Source of the DNA: Bacteroidota bacterium
Lineage (GTDB): Bacteria; Bacteroidota; Bacteroidia; AKYH767-A; OLB10
Assembly: GCA_016699635.1 (NCBI GenBank)
Contig: CP064983.1
Span: forward strand, 1,798,001-1,862,000
Direction: 5' to 3'
DNA: 64,000 nt
Shown: positions 49,443 through 60,286 of the stretch, piece after piece
Layout of the letters: every line of letters starts with the position of its first letter
How positions within the stretch are numbered: position 1 is the stretch's first letter
Position numbers and translations under genes: made by a program
The notes under the pieces: model-generated
The model's database searches: none
What the model was told of the DNA's origin: nothing
What the model saw: the letters and a program-made list of their open reading frames with translations, nothing else

Positions 49443-49917
49443 ATATTGAAATTTTGTAGTGTGATTTAATGTTGCATACTAAACTAAGGAGTTCAAAAAT
49501 AGATAAATTTCAATACATCAATATTTTGTGGTTTTTATTTCGAAAATATAAACTCAAATGAAAAAGTACGTAACAAAATTAGCAGACCATTATTTTATTG
49601 TTGGTTTTAAAAGAAATCTTATTTTAATTTTTTACTTCGTTAATGCGCAGGGCGTTGTTTTTCATTTTAATTGATGTTGAAACTATGGCTAAAAAGCAGT
49701 TTTGGTTAACCCAAAAGAGTAGAATATAAACTACATGTCTTTTTAACAGATAAGTTGTTGAAAATTAGTAAATTATTAGGTTGTTATTTTTTAAATATTC
49801 ACCCTATTTTTAGGGTCGTTCGCCCAAAACATGTTTATTGGGCATGTGGGCATACCTAAATTGCATGAACTAATTTTTGAAAAAACAATCAATTAAACAT
49901 TTAAAAACAGTTACAAA
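49443..49917. other. 475-bp intergenic region with two inverted repeats
   Basis: No gene was found. AT-rich sequence contains TTTTGGTTAACCCAAAAG (49700-49717), ACCCTATTTTTAGGGT (49801-49816) and GCCCAAAACATGTTTATTGGGC (49822-49843). The last two lie 75-120 bp upstream of the glycine-rich T9SS gene and may be operators or an RNA leader structure. Confidence 0.55.
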
Positions 49918-52526
49918 ATGAAAAGAATCGCAATTCAATTAAAAATTTCATTCATTGCAGCATTTATGTTAGCCGCAGGCAGCATAGATGCACAAACACA
50001 AACCTACACAGCCAACGGAACATTTACAGTACCGGCAGGTGTAACCTCTGTACAGGTAGAAGCCTGGGGCGGTGGTGGTGCCGGTGGTGGGGTTGATGGT
50101 GTCAATTGGCAGAATCGTGCCGGTGGTGGTGGTGGTGGTGGTGCTTATGTAAAAAATACTTCTGTTGTCGTTACTCCTGGAAGTGCAATTTCCGTTACAG
50201 TGGGTGCAGGGGGTTTAGGAGTTTCTGCTGCTGATGGAGGTAATGGGGGCAATTCATCGTTTGGAGGTTCAGTGACAGCTAATGGTGGTAAAGGTGGTAA
50301 AGTAGGTTATTTTTGGGCACAATACGGTGCTGGAGGTGCCTCAACAGCAGGAACACACAGTGGGGGTGCCGGTGCAGCAGGTGCCAGTGGTGGCTCAGGA
50401 GGCGGAGGCGGAGGTGCCGGTTCAACAGGAAATGGTGGCAATGCATCAGGAACAACAGGTGGTACAGGTGGTACAGGTGGTGGAGGTACCGGTGCAAATG
50501 GTAGAACAAGTAACGGTGATGGAAGTGATGCAACTGCACTTTCAGCAGGTGGTGGCGGTGGCCGCTCTAATGCTAGTAATACTGATAGAATAGGTGGTGA
50601 TGGATTTAGGGGGCAGATAAAAGTAACCTATACCTGTGTATCTTATAGCCTTACTGCTACAAGTGGTACAACACCAATTTGTGCTTCTGCAGGTACTTCA
50701 GTAATTTCTTTAACAGGAACAGCAGCAACATTGCCTGTTGGCGATTATGTCGTTACCTATGACAGAAGCCTTCCTTCGGCAAGTAATTTAACAGTTTCTA
50801 TGGCAGTGGTTACAGCAGGTACAGGTTCGTTTACAGCAACAGGTTTAACTTCAGGAGGTAACAGCACAATTACAGTTACTAAACTCACATCATCTTATTG
50901 TAATAACAATATCACTTTAAATAATACAACTGTTATTGCAGTTGCTGCCAGTATTCCTCCTCAACCTGATGTTATTGCAGGTGCACCTGTTGATGTTTGT
51001 CCTCCAACAGCAAGCTGCACACTTAGCACAAACAGCACAGGTGCCGATTCATATAACTGGCATTTAGGTGTTGGTGTAACCGGTGTTACTTTTTTAAGTG
51101 CTAACGGAAATAATACTATGGATGTACAGTTTGGAGCAACAGCTAACTCAACCTATGTTATTCGTGTTGATGCAACCAATGCATGTGGTACTTCAGCTTA
51201 TCGTCCTGTAATGATAAGAAGAGCAACCTCTGTTCCAGCTGCAATTACCGGACTTAAAACTGCCTGTGCCAGCACATCTGATACTTATACAGCAACTGCA
51301 GTTGCAGGTGCAACATCGTATGAGTGGTCTATTAGCGGAGATGCAACTGTGACGGGAACTACTAACACAGCAACAGTAAACTTCGGTCCGACCTGGACAG
51401 GTGGAACACTTTGTGTAGCTTCAAAAGTAGGTTGCTTTACCAGTGCTACTAAATGCATGACTATTTCAACATCTGCAACAGTTTTAAGTACTGTGCTTGG
51501 TGGAACATTTAAAGCATGTCCAAACTCATCGCTTAACTTTAATATTACAGCATCACCCGGTGTGGCTACTTACAACTGGACTGTTCCTGCCAATGCATCT
51601 ATAAACAGTGGGCAGGGAACCAATACTATCACTGTTGATTTTGGTCCAAGTTATAACAACACAGGAAATATTTGTATGACAGCAACCAGCATCTGCGGTG
51701 TTGTTGCACCAACAAAATGTAAGAGTGTTTCTCCGGGATTGCCTTCTGTACCTGCAAGCATTACAGGTGGTACCAATGGTTTGTGTAATCAAACTATGCC
51801 ATTTTCTACACCAACAATGGCAGGTGTAACCAGCTATAACTGGACAGCACCGGAACTGTAAATAACAATGGAAATAATGCGGTAACAATTGATTTTGGTG
51901 CTTTAACAACAGGACAGGTTTGTGTGAGTGCAACCAATAGCTGCGGAACAAGCAACACGCGTTGTACTGCTGTTAAAGGTGCACCTAATACACCTGCTTC
52001 AATTACTGCAACACCAAGTACATGGTGTCCTAACACTGCAGGAGTTGAGTTTAACGCCAATATTGCTAATGTAACAGGTGCTTATACTTTAAGCTGGACA
52101 TATCCTGCAGCATCTGCAAATTATATTTCAGGTGGTGGAAACTCAAGTTCATTAATTCTTGATTGGACAACAGGCAACGGTGCAGTAATGATTACGGCAA
52201 CTAATGCATGTGGATCGGGTACAAAAGTGTTTGATGTAGTATTAGACAACTGCCGCGAAGCAGGAATTGAAACAGTAAAACAAATGGATGTGTATCCTAA
52301 TCCTGCAAATGATTTGGTAAACATTTCATATCAATCAGCAGCAACAGAGTTGATAAAAGTTTCGTTGATGGATTACTCCGGTAAACTTGTAGTAAATCAA
52401 AATGTCCAAGTAAACTCAGGCATGAACAACTATTCATTAGATGTTTCTAAACTTGCTCCTGGGGTTTATATGTTAAACGTACAATCAGAAAACGGCAATA
52501 TGCAACGTAAGCTGATAAAACAATAA
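49918..52526 (+). CDS. glycine-rich T9SS-secreted surface protein with Ig/PKD-like repeats; one frameshift
   Basis: After a signal peptide (AAGSIDAQTQT), an FTVPAGVTSVQVEAWGGGG entry strand leads into a Gly-rich domain (about 45-235) with GGAGGGxx and GGTGGT runs, similar to proteins of the glycine-rich domain family. Four or more Ig/PKD-like repeats follow, nearly matching those of the protein at 12141-16316. A type A sorting domain ends it (VYPNPAND to KLIKQ). One G missing at 51852-51853 breaks the frame; correction gives NWTAPGTVNNNGNN and a protein of about 870 residues. The reverse-frame open tracts here are artefacts of Gly codons. Confidence 0.85.
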
Positions 52527-52547
52527 TTAATTATTTTAAAATTAACA

Positions 52548-52583
52548 AGGCTGCTTTGGTTACGAAGCAGCCTCGTTTTTTTT
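52548..52583 (+). terminator. terminator of the glycine-rich T9SS gene
   Basis: AGGCTGCTT pairs with AAGCAGCCT (plus a U-G pair) around a short loop, followed by CG and T8. It begins 22 bp past the stop codon. Confidence 0.87.
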
Positions 52584-52615
52584 AGTTTACTTTTCAAAAA
52601 AACTAAACCAATCTT

Positions 52616-53500
52616 TTAGCCTGTCATTTTTTCAATGGCATTTTTCACATCCTTCATCAACCATAGTGGTGTTGAAGTAGCTCCACAAATACCAACAGAA
52701 TTAATTCCTTGAAACCAAGTGGCATCCAACTCTTCAGCCGAAGAAATAAAATAACTTTTGTCGTTGGTAGCTTTACAGACACTGTATAAAGCTTTTCCGT
52801 TTGATGATTTTTTTTCCGCTTACAAAAACTACAACATCATGTTGTGATGAAAATCTGCGCATCTGTGGTTCGCGGTTGCTAACCTGACGGCATAAAGTGT
52901 CGTTGGTAATAAAATCGGTTTCTTCAAGCGAGCCTTTTTGTTTTACTATTCGTTGCTGAATGGTTTTTTGCATTTGTTCAAAACCAAGTGTGCTTTTGTT
53001 GTCTGAGAAAAAAAATGAACCGGTTTATTGAAATCTATCTGATCAAGATCTTCTTCTGTTTTAACTACAATGGCTTTTCCACCTGTCTGGCCCACCAAAC
53101 CATTCACTTCTGCATGACCTTTCTCGCCATAAATCACCACCTGACCATTTCCCGTATCTGTAATTTCATCATAACTGCCTCTGACACGATTTTGTAACTT
53201 CAGCACAACAGGACAAGATGCATCAATAAGCTCAATATTGTTTTTAATTGCCGTTTGATATGTTGATGGTGGTTCGCCATGTGCTCTGATTAGTACTTTG
53301 CAATCGTGCAACTGTTGCAACTGTTCATGATTGATAATTTCCAAACCTTTACCTTTAAGTCTGTCAACTTCCATGTTGTTGTGTACAATGTCGCCAAGAC
53401 AATATAAGTGACCGTTAACTTCAAGCTCTTCTTCAGCCTGCTGTATGGCATAAACTACACCAAAGCAAAAGCCTGAATTGGAATCAATAGTAACCTGCAT
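52616..53500 (-). CDS. ispH: 4-hydroxy-3-methylbut-2-enyl diphosphate reductase (IspH/LytB); two frameshifts
   Basis: IspH makes IPP and DMAPP in the last MEP-pathway step with a [4Fe-4S] cluster. The three cluster cysteines are in NSGFCFGVV, DASCPVVLK and VGICGATSTP. Also typical are LGDIVHNNMEV and IRAHGEPP. One A missing (T run at 52994-52997) and one A too many (T run at 52808-52815) break it; corrections give SQTTKSTLGFEQMQ and VSGKKSSNGKALYSVCKA. The corrected protein has about 295 residues. I prefer the ATG at 53500 (MQVTID); 53509 is also in frame. Confidence 0.93.
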
Positions 53501-53560
53501 AGTGAACAAATTATGTGCAAAAGTAAGACAATAACGTTTTAAACGCCCTATGGTTTAATC

Positions 53561-54325
53561 TTATGACATTTCTATTTCAAAACCATCGTAAGCTAAAAAC
53601 ACATTTGGCGGTAATTCCTTTTCTACATCACTGTGTTTTCCAAGCTGATGGCTGATGTGTGTGAGGTAGGCTTTTTCGGGCTTCAATTCTTTAATCAACT
53701 CAAGTGCTTCTTCAAGATTAAAATGAGAAACATGTTTTTCGCGTCTTAGCGCATTGATAACTACAATACGACTGCCTTTTATTTTTTCTTTTTCTTTTTC
53801 TGAAATAAAGTTAGCATCTGTTATGTAGGTAAAATCACCAACCCTATAAGCATTGACAGGTAATTTGTAATGCAGCACTTCAATGGGAATAAACTCCAGT
53901 CCTTCAATATTAAAAGGGTGCTCATCAATGGTAATCATATTCACTTCAGGCACACCCGGATATTTAAAGTCATGAAAAACATAGGGGAACTCTCTAACTA
54001 ACGCTTCCTGAACACGCAAAGTAGCATAGATGTCAATTTTTTTCTGCAACACATAGTTGAATGCCCTGATGTCGTCCATACCTGCAACATGATCTTTATG
54101 CTCGTGGGTAAAAATTAATGCAGTAAGGTTTTTTATCTGCGCCCGCAACATTTGCTGCCTGAAATCGGGGCCGGAGTCAATGACAAAACTGCTGTTCTTA
54201 TGCTGAATATGAATGGAAGTGCGCAAACGTTTGTCGCGCAAATCAGTACTCTGGCATACATTGCAATTGCAGGCTATTACCGGAACGCCTTGCGAAGTGC
54301 CTGTACCCAAAAAAGTTATTTTCAA
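53561..54325 (-). CDS. MBL-fold metal-dependent hydrolase
   Basis: This 254-residue metallo-beta-lactamase-fold enzyme has KITFLGTGTSQGVPV, VIDSGPDFRQQML, the metal motif THEHKDHVAG, a later SHFNLEEAL and LTHISHQLGKH. ACNCNVCQS near the N-terminus suggests an extra Cys-bound zinc, as in PhnP-like phosphodiesterases. The natural substrate is unknown. It overlaps the upstream small gene by 4 bp. Confidence 0.88.
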   Translation of the reverse strand: MKITFLGTGTSQGVPVIACNCNVCQSTDLRDKRLRTSIHIQHKNSSFVIDSGPDFRQQMLRAQIKNLTALIFTHEHKDHVAGMDDIRAFNYVLQKKIDIYATLRVQEALVREFPYVFHDFKYPGVPEVNMITIDEHPFNIEGLEFIPIEVLHYKLPVNAYRVGDFTYITDANFISEKEKEKIKGSRIVVINALRREKHVSHFNLEEALELIKELKPEKAYLTHISHQLGKHSDVEKELPPNVFLAYDGFEIEMS

Positions 54326-54624
54326 TGTTCAGATTCTGATGAATGAGGTATGGTAACTACCTGTGGTTCGGGATTTTCCATTGCTGCAAACAACTCCTGC
54401 CTTTTGTTGCTGAGTAATTGTTGCGATTCAAGAAGGTTGATGATTTCAAGTAGTGCACTGCATCGTGTTTCCATGGCAGAAAATTTATTTACCATCACTA
54501 ACTTTTTGGATTCCAGCAGACAATAGCCATTTTTAAAGTTGCCTTTTTCGTAGCGTACATCGTAGCCGTTTTCCAATAAATGCTCTTCTAATTTTTTTAA
54601 ATACTGTGGTGTAAACTTAGCCAT
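54322..54624 (-). CDS. conserved hypothetical protein, coupled to MBL hydrolase
   Basis: This 100-residue soluble protein (MAKFTPQYLKKLEEHLLENG) has a short N-terminal helical region and a beta-rich centre (YDVRYEKGNFKNGYCLLESKK), then a helix and an acidic tail. I do not recognise a family. Its stop overlaps the MBL-hydrolase start, so the two are probably co-translated. The start at 54651 would add nine residues. Confidence 0.7.
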   Translation of the reverse strand: MAKFTPQYLKKLEEHLLENGYDVRYEKGNFKNGYCLLESKKLVMVNKFSAMETRCSALLEIINLLESQQLLSNKRQELFAAMENPEPQVVTIPHSSESEH

Positions 54625-54795
54625 ATCGTTTTTAGAGGTTCTTAGTGCCAAAATTATTGAGTATGATGTTCACTATTTTGCTTTGGCAGGGAGTTTTATT
54701 AACAACGGACAAGGATGATAAGAGATTGCATATAAGCCGAAAATTATTTTCTTTGCACCGCTTTCTGATAAATTGTTAATCAAAAAATTAAGGGC

Positions 54796-55878
54796 ATGAT
54801 TTTAGGCGTACCCAAGGAGTTAAAAAATCGCGAAAGGCGAGTAGCACTAACCCCTGATGTTGTTAAAAGTTTAGTAGCTTCCGGCTACAATGTTGTTGTT
54901 GAAGAAGGTGCCGGTGAGGCTTCCTTTTATACTAACGACCAGTATAAAAATGCAGGTGCAACACTTGGCGACAAGGCACAGGTATATGGTAGTGATGTAG
55001 TGTTGAAGGTTAATGCACCGCAACCTGCAGAAATTGCTCAGATGAAAAAGGGTGCTACACTCATTTCATTTATGTGGGCTGCTACCAATGCAGATTTAGT
55101 GGAAGCGTGCAAGCAAGCAGGCATCAATGCGTTTTCTATGGATGCTATTCCACGTATTTCAAGAGCGCAGAAAATGGATGCGCTAAGTTCGCAGGCAAAC
55201 CTTGCGGGATATAAAGCTGTTGTTTTATGTGCAGATACATTAGGTAAAATTTTACCCATGATGACTACTGCTGCAGGAACCATTCGACCCTCAAAGGTTG
55301 TAATATTTGGTGCAGGTGTAGCAGGCTTGCAGGCAATTGCTACTGCAAAACGTTTGGGTGCCGTTGTTGAAGTTAGCGACATCAGACCTGAAACTAAGGA
55401 ACAAGTTCAGTCACTCGGTGGAAAGTTTATTGAAGTAAAAGGTGATGACAGTATAAAAATTGAAGGTGGTTATGTGAAAGGTGTTTCAGAAGAGTTTTTG
55501 AAGAGGCAACAGGAATTAGTAGCCAAACATATCAAAGAAGCAGACATTGTAATTACTACTGCATTAATACCGGGTAAGAAAGCTCCATTGTTAGTTACAG
55601 AAGAGATGGTGAAGAGTATGAAAAACGGTTCAGTAATTTTAGATATGGCTGTTGAGCAGGGAGGAAATGTTACCGGAAGTGAGTTAAATCAAACCGTTCA
55701 GAAAAATGGTGTAACAATTATTGGAGAGAGTAACATACCAAGTTTGTTGCCGATGAATGCAAGTGATTTATATGCAAAGAATATTCAGACATTTTTACTT
55801 CACCTAACAACTAAAGACGGATTTAAGTGGGAAATGGAAGAAGAGATAACAAAAGGAAGCTTAATAGTTAAAAGTTAG
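54796..55878 (+). CDS. pntAA: NAD(P) transhydrogenase subunit alpha, NAD-binding part
   Basis: The soluble domain I of proton-translocating transhydrogenase binds NAD(H). It contains MILGVPKELKNRERRVALTP, the segment RISRAQKMDALSSQANLAGY, the Rossmann loop VVIFGAGVAGLQAIATAKRLGA and SDIRPETKEQ. The 360-residue form lacks the membrane helices, which sit in a separate gene (split alpha subunit). The protein would help make NADPH from NADH and proton-motive force. Confidence 0.94.
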   Translation: MILGVPKELKNRERRVALTPDVVKSLVASGYNVVVEEGAGEASFYTNDQYKNAGATLGDKAQVYGSDVVLKVNAPQPAEIAQMKKGATLISFMWAATNADLVEACKQAGINAFSMDAIPRISRAQKMDALSSQANLAGYKAVVLCADTLGKILPMMTTAAGTIRPSKVVIFGAGVAGLQAIATAKRLGAVVEVSDIRPETKEQVQSLGGKFIEVKGDDSIKIEGGYVKGVSEEFLKRQQELVAKHIKEADIVITTALIPGKKAPLLVTEEMVKSMKNGSVILDMAVEQGGNVTGSELNQTVQKNGVTIIGESNIPSLLPMNASDLYAKNIQTFLLHLTTKDGFKWEMEEEITKGSLIVKS

Positions 55879-56121
55879 AGAATTTTTGAATAAAAGAATT
55901 GTGGAGTTGATGATTTAGGAAATTGTATAGTTTTTTGTGAATGGAAGTAACATTAAATAAAAAAACAAAAAAAGACCAATTTTGCAGAGGAATTAAAAAG
56001 GCGAACTGAAATATTTTCAACATCAATTATAAAATTCACAAAATCATTTCCCCAAAAGTAGAATTCAATAGCTCAAAAGAAAAAACAACTCAATTATTCA
56101 GAAAATTAATAATTAAACAAC

Positions 56122-56427
56122 ATGACAGAGATAATTAATTTTATAGGAACACATCAGGAGATTATATTTTTTATAATTCTTTCTGTATTTGTGGGTATAG
56201 AAGTTATTGGCGGAGTACCTACGGTATTACACACACCTCTGATGTCCGGTGCAAATGCCATACATGGAGTAGTTATTGTAGGAGCCATAATTGTAATGCT
56301 CAATGTTGACGCTAACGACTATGTTGCACTTGCATTAGGCTTTCTTGCAGTAGTGTTAGGTACATTGAATGTGGTAGGTGGATTTGTTGTAACAGACCGC
56401 ATGTTGGAAATGTTTAAGAAAAAATAA
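56122..56427 (+). CDS. pntAB: NAD(P) transhydrogenase alpha-2, membrane part
   Basis: This 101-residue protein has three membrane helices: IIFFIILSVFVGIEVIGGVP, IHGVVIVGAIIVML and ALALGFLAVVLGTLNVVGGF, followed by VVTDRMLEMFKKK, a PntA C-terminal signature. It forms domain II with PntB. The gap of 243 bp from pntAA is AT-rich and holds no gene that I can see. Confidence 0.93.
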   Translation: MTEIINFIGTHQEIIFFIILSVFVGIEVIGGVPTVLHTPLMSGANAIHGVVIVGAIIVMLNVDANDYVALALGFLAVVLGTLNVVGGFVVTDRMLEMFKKK

Positions 56428-56458
56428 AACCACAAAGAAGAATTAAAGATATCAGCGC

Positions 56459-57893
56459 ATGACACCTGAAGTATTATATAACATTCGTACAATTACATAC
56501 ATCATAGCATCTGCTACGTTCATAATAGGTCTTAAACGTATGGGTAATGCCAAAACTGCACGTAACGGTAATCTTATTGCCGCAGTAGGTATGACCTTGG
56601 CAATAATTGCATCAATATTTATTCATGTAAACAAAACACAAACTGCAACCGGTGTAACATTTGAACAAGTTGAAACACCAGGGTTTATTTACACATTAAT
56701 TTTTGCTGCAATCATTATCGGAACAATCATTGGCTGGCTTACTGCTAAAAAAGTGCAGATGACAAAAATGCCTGAACTGGTTTCTATGTTCAATGGTATG
56801 GGTGGTGCCTGTGCAGCGCTTATTGGTCTCATGGAGTTTCATCATAATACAGGAAACACCGGTGCTTTAATTGCTATTGTGCTTGGGTTGATAATCGGTA
56901 GCGTGTCTTTTTCAGGAAGTGTTATTGCATTTTTAAAGTTGAATGGTACAATGAACAAACCTGTTCGCTTACCATCATACAACATCATTAACACATTAGT
57001 CATGATAGGTGTATTTGCTTTTGGTGCATACATGATTTTTAGTGGAACCACAAGTGCAACATTGTTGTATTTACTTTTTGCAGCAGCATTGATATATGGA
57101 ATTTTGTTTACCATTCCAATCGGTGGTGCCGATATGCCTGTTGTTATTTCATTGCTTAACTCATTCACAGGGTTGGCAGCTGCATTTGGCGGTTTCCTTT
57201 ACGATAATAAAGTAATGCTTACCGGTGGTATTCTTGTTGGCTCGGCAGGAACCTTGTTGACACTTGTGATGTGTAAGGCTATGAATCGTCCTTTGAGTAA
57301 TGTAATTTTTGGAGCCTTTGGCGGTGGTGGTGCTTCAGCAGGTGATGGACCTGATGTTAAAGGAAGTATTAAAGATATGTCTGTTGCTGATGCAGCCGTC
57401 TTACTTAATTACTCTAAGAAAGTAGTTATTGTTCCCGGTTATGGATTGGCAGTTGCACAAGCTCAACACATCATTCACGAACTGGAAATGTTGCTTGAAG
57501 AACGTGGTGTTGAAGTAAAATATGCTATTCACCGGTTGCAGGTCGTATGCCCGGACACATGAATGTGTTACTTGCCGAAAGTAATGTTGATTATGGAAAG
57601 TTGGTGGAAATGGAAGAGATAAATCCTGAATTGGAACAAACAGATGTAGTGTTGGTTGTTGGTGCAAATGACGTTGTAAACCCTGCTGCTAAAACAGATC
57701 CATCATCACCAATTTACGGTATGCCTATTCTGGAAGTTGATAAAGCCAAACATATTATAGTTAACAAGCGATCAATGAATGCCGGCTATGCAGGAATTGA
57801 TAATTTACTGTTTACGATCCGAAGACAAGCATGTTGTTTGGTGATGCTAAAAAAGCATTGACTGAATTGGTGGCTGAATTAAAAACAATGTAA
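56459..57893 (+). CDS. pntB: NAD(P) transhydrogenase subunit beta; two frameshifts
   Basis: PntB supplies the remaining membrane helices (about 1-270) and the NADP(H)-binding domain III: VVIVPGYGLAVAQAQH, HPVAGRMPGHMNVLLAESNV, VLVVGANDVVNPAA and IVNKRSMNAGYAG. Missing C at 57532-57533 and missing T at 57811-57813 break it; corrections extend it through FYDPKTSMLFGDAKKALTEL to TAA at 57891-57893. The corrected protein has about 478 residues. It is the third gene of the pnt operon. Confidence 0.93.
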
Positions 57894-57920
57894 GAACAGT
57901 TTTTCTTGGTAAAGGAATTT

Positions 57921-60068
57921 TTATATTCTGATACCGATTATCAAAACATCATCAACTTGTTCGTTGTTGCCTTTCCACTCATTAAAGTAATTCTGTAAAT
58001 ATATTTTCTGTTCATTCATGCTAAGGTGCTGAATAGAAACTAAAATTTCTTTTAGTTTTTTAGTCATCAATTTTTTACCATGTTCACCACCAAACTGATC
58101 GGCATAGCCATCTGAAAAAAGATAAATGGTATCCTTTGGCTGTATTTTTATTTGGTGATTTGTAAACTGATTGTTGTGTTTTATCTGTAGTCCACCAATC
58201 GGAAATTTGTCTGCTGCATAAACAATTAGTTCATCATTTCTGATCAGCCACAATGGTCTGTTGGCACCGGCAAATTCTAAGCTCATATTTTTTGTATCAA
58301 AAGAACAGATAGAAATATCCATTCCATCATGTGTTTCGCTTTCATGTTGTTTAAGCGAATTGATAATACCTTCGTTCAAAGCATCTAAAATCCCCGATGG
58401 CGCAGTAATATTTTTTTCGTTGATGATAGATTTAATTAATGAGCTTCCGATAATACTCATAAAAGCACCTGCCACACCATGACCGGTACAATCTGCTGCG
58501 GCAATAATATGTTTGTTTTCTTTTTGTGTGAACTCATAAAAATCGCCACTGACAATATCTTTTGGCAGATAGAGAATAAATGACTGGTCAAGTATTTTAT
58601 AAACAGTATTTAAGTTTGGTAGGACTGCGGCCTGAATTCTTTTTGCATAAATCAGACTGTCAGTAATTTCTTTGTTTTTGTTAAGGATTTCTTTGTTTTT
58701 CTCTTCAAGTTCAAAGGTTCTTTCAGTTACTTTGTTTTCAAGCAAAATGTTTTGTTGTGCCAAAATATTTTTCTTTTCGGTTTCTTGTAATAAATTTTCT
58801 TCGCCTAATTTTTTTATGGTTTGAACCTGTTCTATTAACTGTGTTTGATTTTTCCCATAGCGCCTTGCCAATACAATAGCAACAGTTATGGGATAAACAC
58901 CAGCACTGATTGTAAAAAGTGTATTTAAAATATTATCTGAAATGTTTTGTTGATCAAAACTTTTATTCATTGCATACCCAATAGGGAGTAGAAAAGTAAA
59001 ATTCCTATCCCTGTGCCATAAGTTAAAAGTTTTGCATCCCAGTTTTTGTGACCGAAACCTTGTATCCAATGATATGCAAAAGAAAATAATGAGTAAGAGA
59101 GAAAAATTACATAACTCAAAAACCTGATAACCGGTATTTCAATATTCTTAACGAATTTAATGGTTACAATAAAATCATCAGGAAAAATTAAGCTGAATAT
59201 TAAAACTGCAATCATTAAAAATAATGGAATTTTTGTTTTATGTATTTTGTTAATGGCCAAAGCCATAAAAATGGCAAGCAGTTCAAGTGAAATTAAAAAC
59301 GAGTAGGCAGAAAGAACTTTAATTGTTGGTGTTTGTGTCAGGACTTCAGATAGATATTGCAAGAATGTAGCTAAACAGTAAAGACCAAAGAATAAATATT
59401 CCTGGTTTTTGATAAAAAAGTAAAAAAGTATCAATACTATGGCAAAAGAAAAATAGAAAGTAGCCACAGCATAACTTCTGATTTCACCATCCTTCTTATC
59501 TTTTAGATTACCGGCAGCCCATTTTGCATCTCCAAGTCTAATGTTGAGATTATGCCTTTTCAGAGCGGGCAGATATTGTACTTGTAAAACATTTTTATTT
59601 TTTTTGAGTATAAAATATTTATAATCTTTTTGCTCTGATTTCACATCAGTATAATGTTTATTACCATCAAACACGCCACATAATGCCACTACTTCATTAT
59701 TGATAGAAATTTTTACAGATCCATTTGTGTTATAAAAAAGTGCCTGAACTTTATTTAACATTGAACTATCAACATAAAAAACAGTAGTCAGTAGAACGCC
59801 CTTCAGGTATTTTGTTTTGAATCTGAATAGTATCAACCTGATCGGTATAATATTTTTTCGTTAAGCCATTTTTATTGTATTGTTCAACATTCCATTCAAA
59901 ATTACTTAATGCATTTATGCTGAAAACAGTATCGCGCTTTGGAGATTTAGATCCGAAAAAAGAAAGCGTGTCAACTTTGTTTGCAACAGCAAAGTCAGAG
60001 CTGAAAAACAAACAAATAAATGCCGATAAGCGTAGAAAAACTTTAATCAGTTTAACTTTTGAAAGCAT
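57921..60068 (-). CDS. 7TM-sensor SpoIIE/PP2C serine phosphatase; two frameshifts
   Basis: A signal peptide (FICLFFSSDFAVAN) precedes a periplasmic beta-rich domain, then about seven membrane helices (about 230-420; FYFSFAIVLILFYFFIKN and following), a coiled coil (KNILAQQNILLENKVTERTFELEEKN) and a SpoIIE/PP2C domain (DIVSGDFYEF, AAADCTGHGVAGAF, FSDGYADQFGG, DDVLIIGIRI). It looks like a 7TM-diverse-extracellular-signalling receptor coupled to a phosphatase. An extra G at 59799-59801 and a one-base lesion near 58970-58976 break the frame. Corrected length about 715 residues. Confidence 0.8.
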
Positions 60069-60286
60069 ATATTAAGATTGACTGGGCGAAGGTAAAGTAT
60101 AATTATTTAATCGGATATATAACTTATTCAGATAGTTTTTAAATTATACTTATTTTTACATCAGATTTCCTCAGTGTATTTTTCAAATACCAAATCGGCA
60201 CATTCGTGTTCAGATAGATGAGATTAGTTTTATTATAAAACTAAAATAAAAATAAACATAAAAACTAAAAAATTTGTTTAATAAAG

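Noticed and set aside
50279..50593. His/Leu- or Gln/Val-rich open frames inside the glycine-rich gene
   Set aside because: They are antisense and shifted readings of Gly codon runs in a clear coding gene.
55879..56121. Small gene in the pntAA-pntAB gap
   Set aside because: No open frame with a plausible start was found; the region is AT-rich without clear structure.
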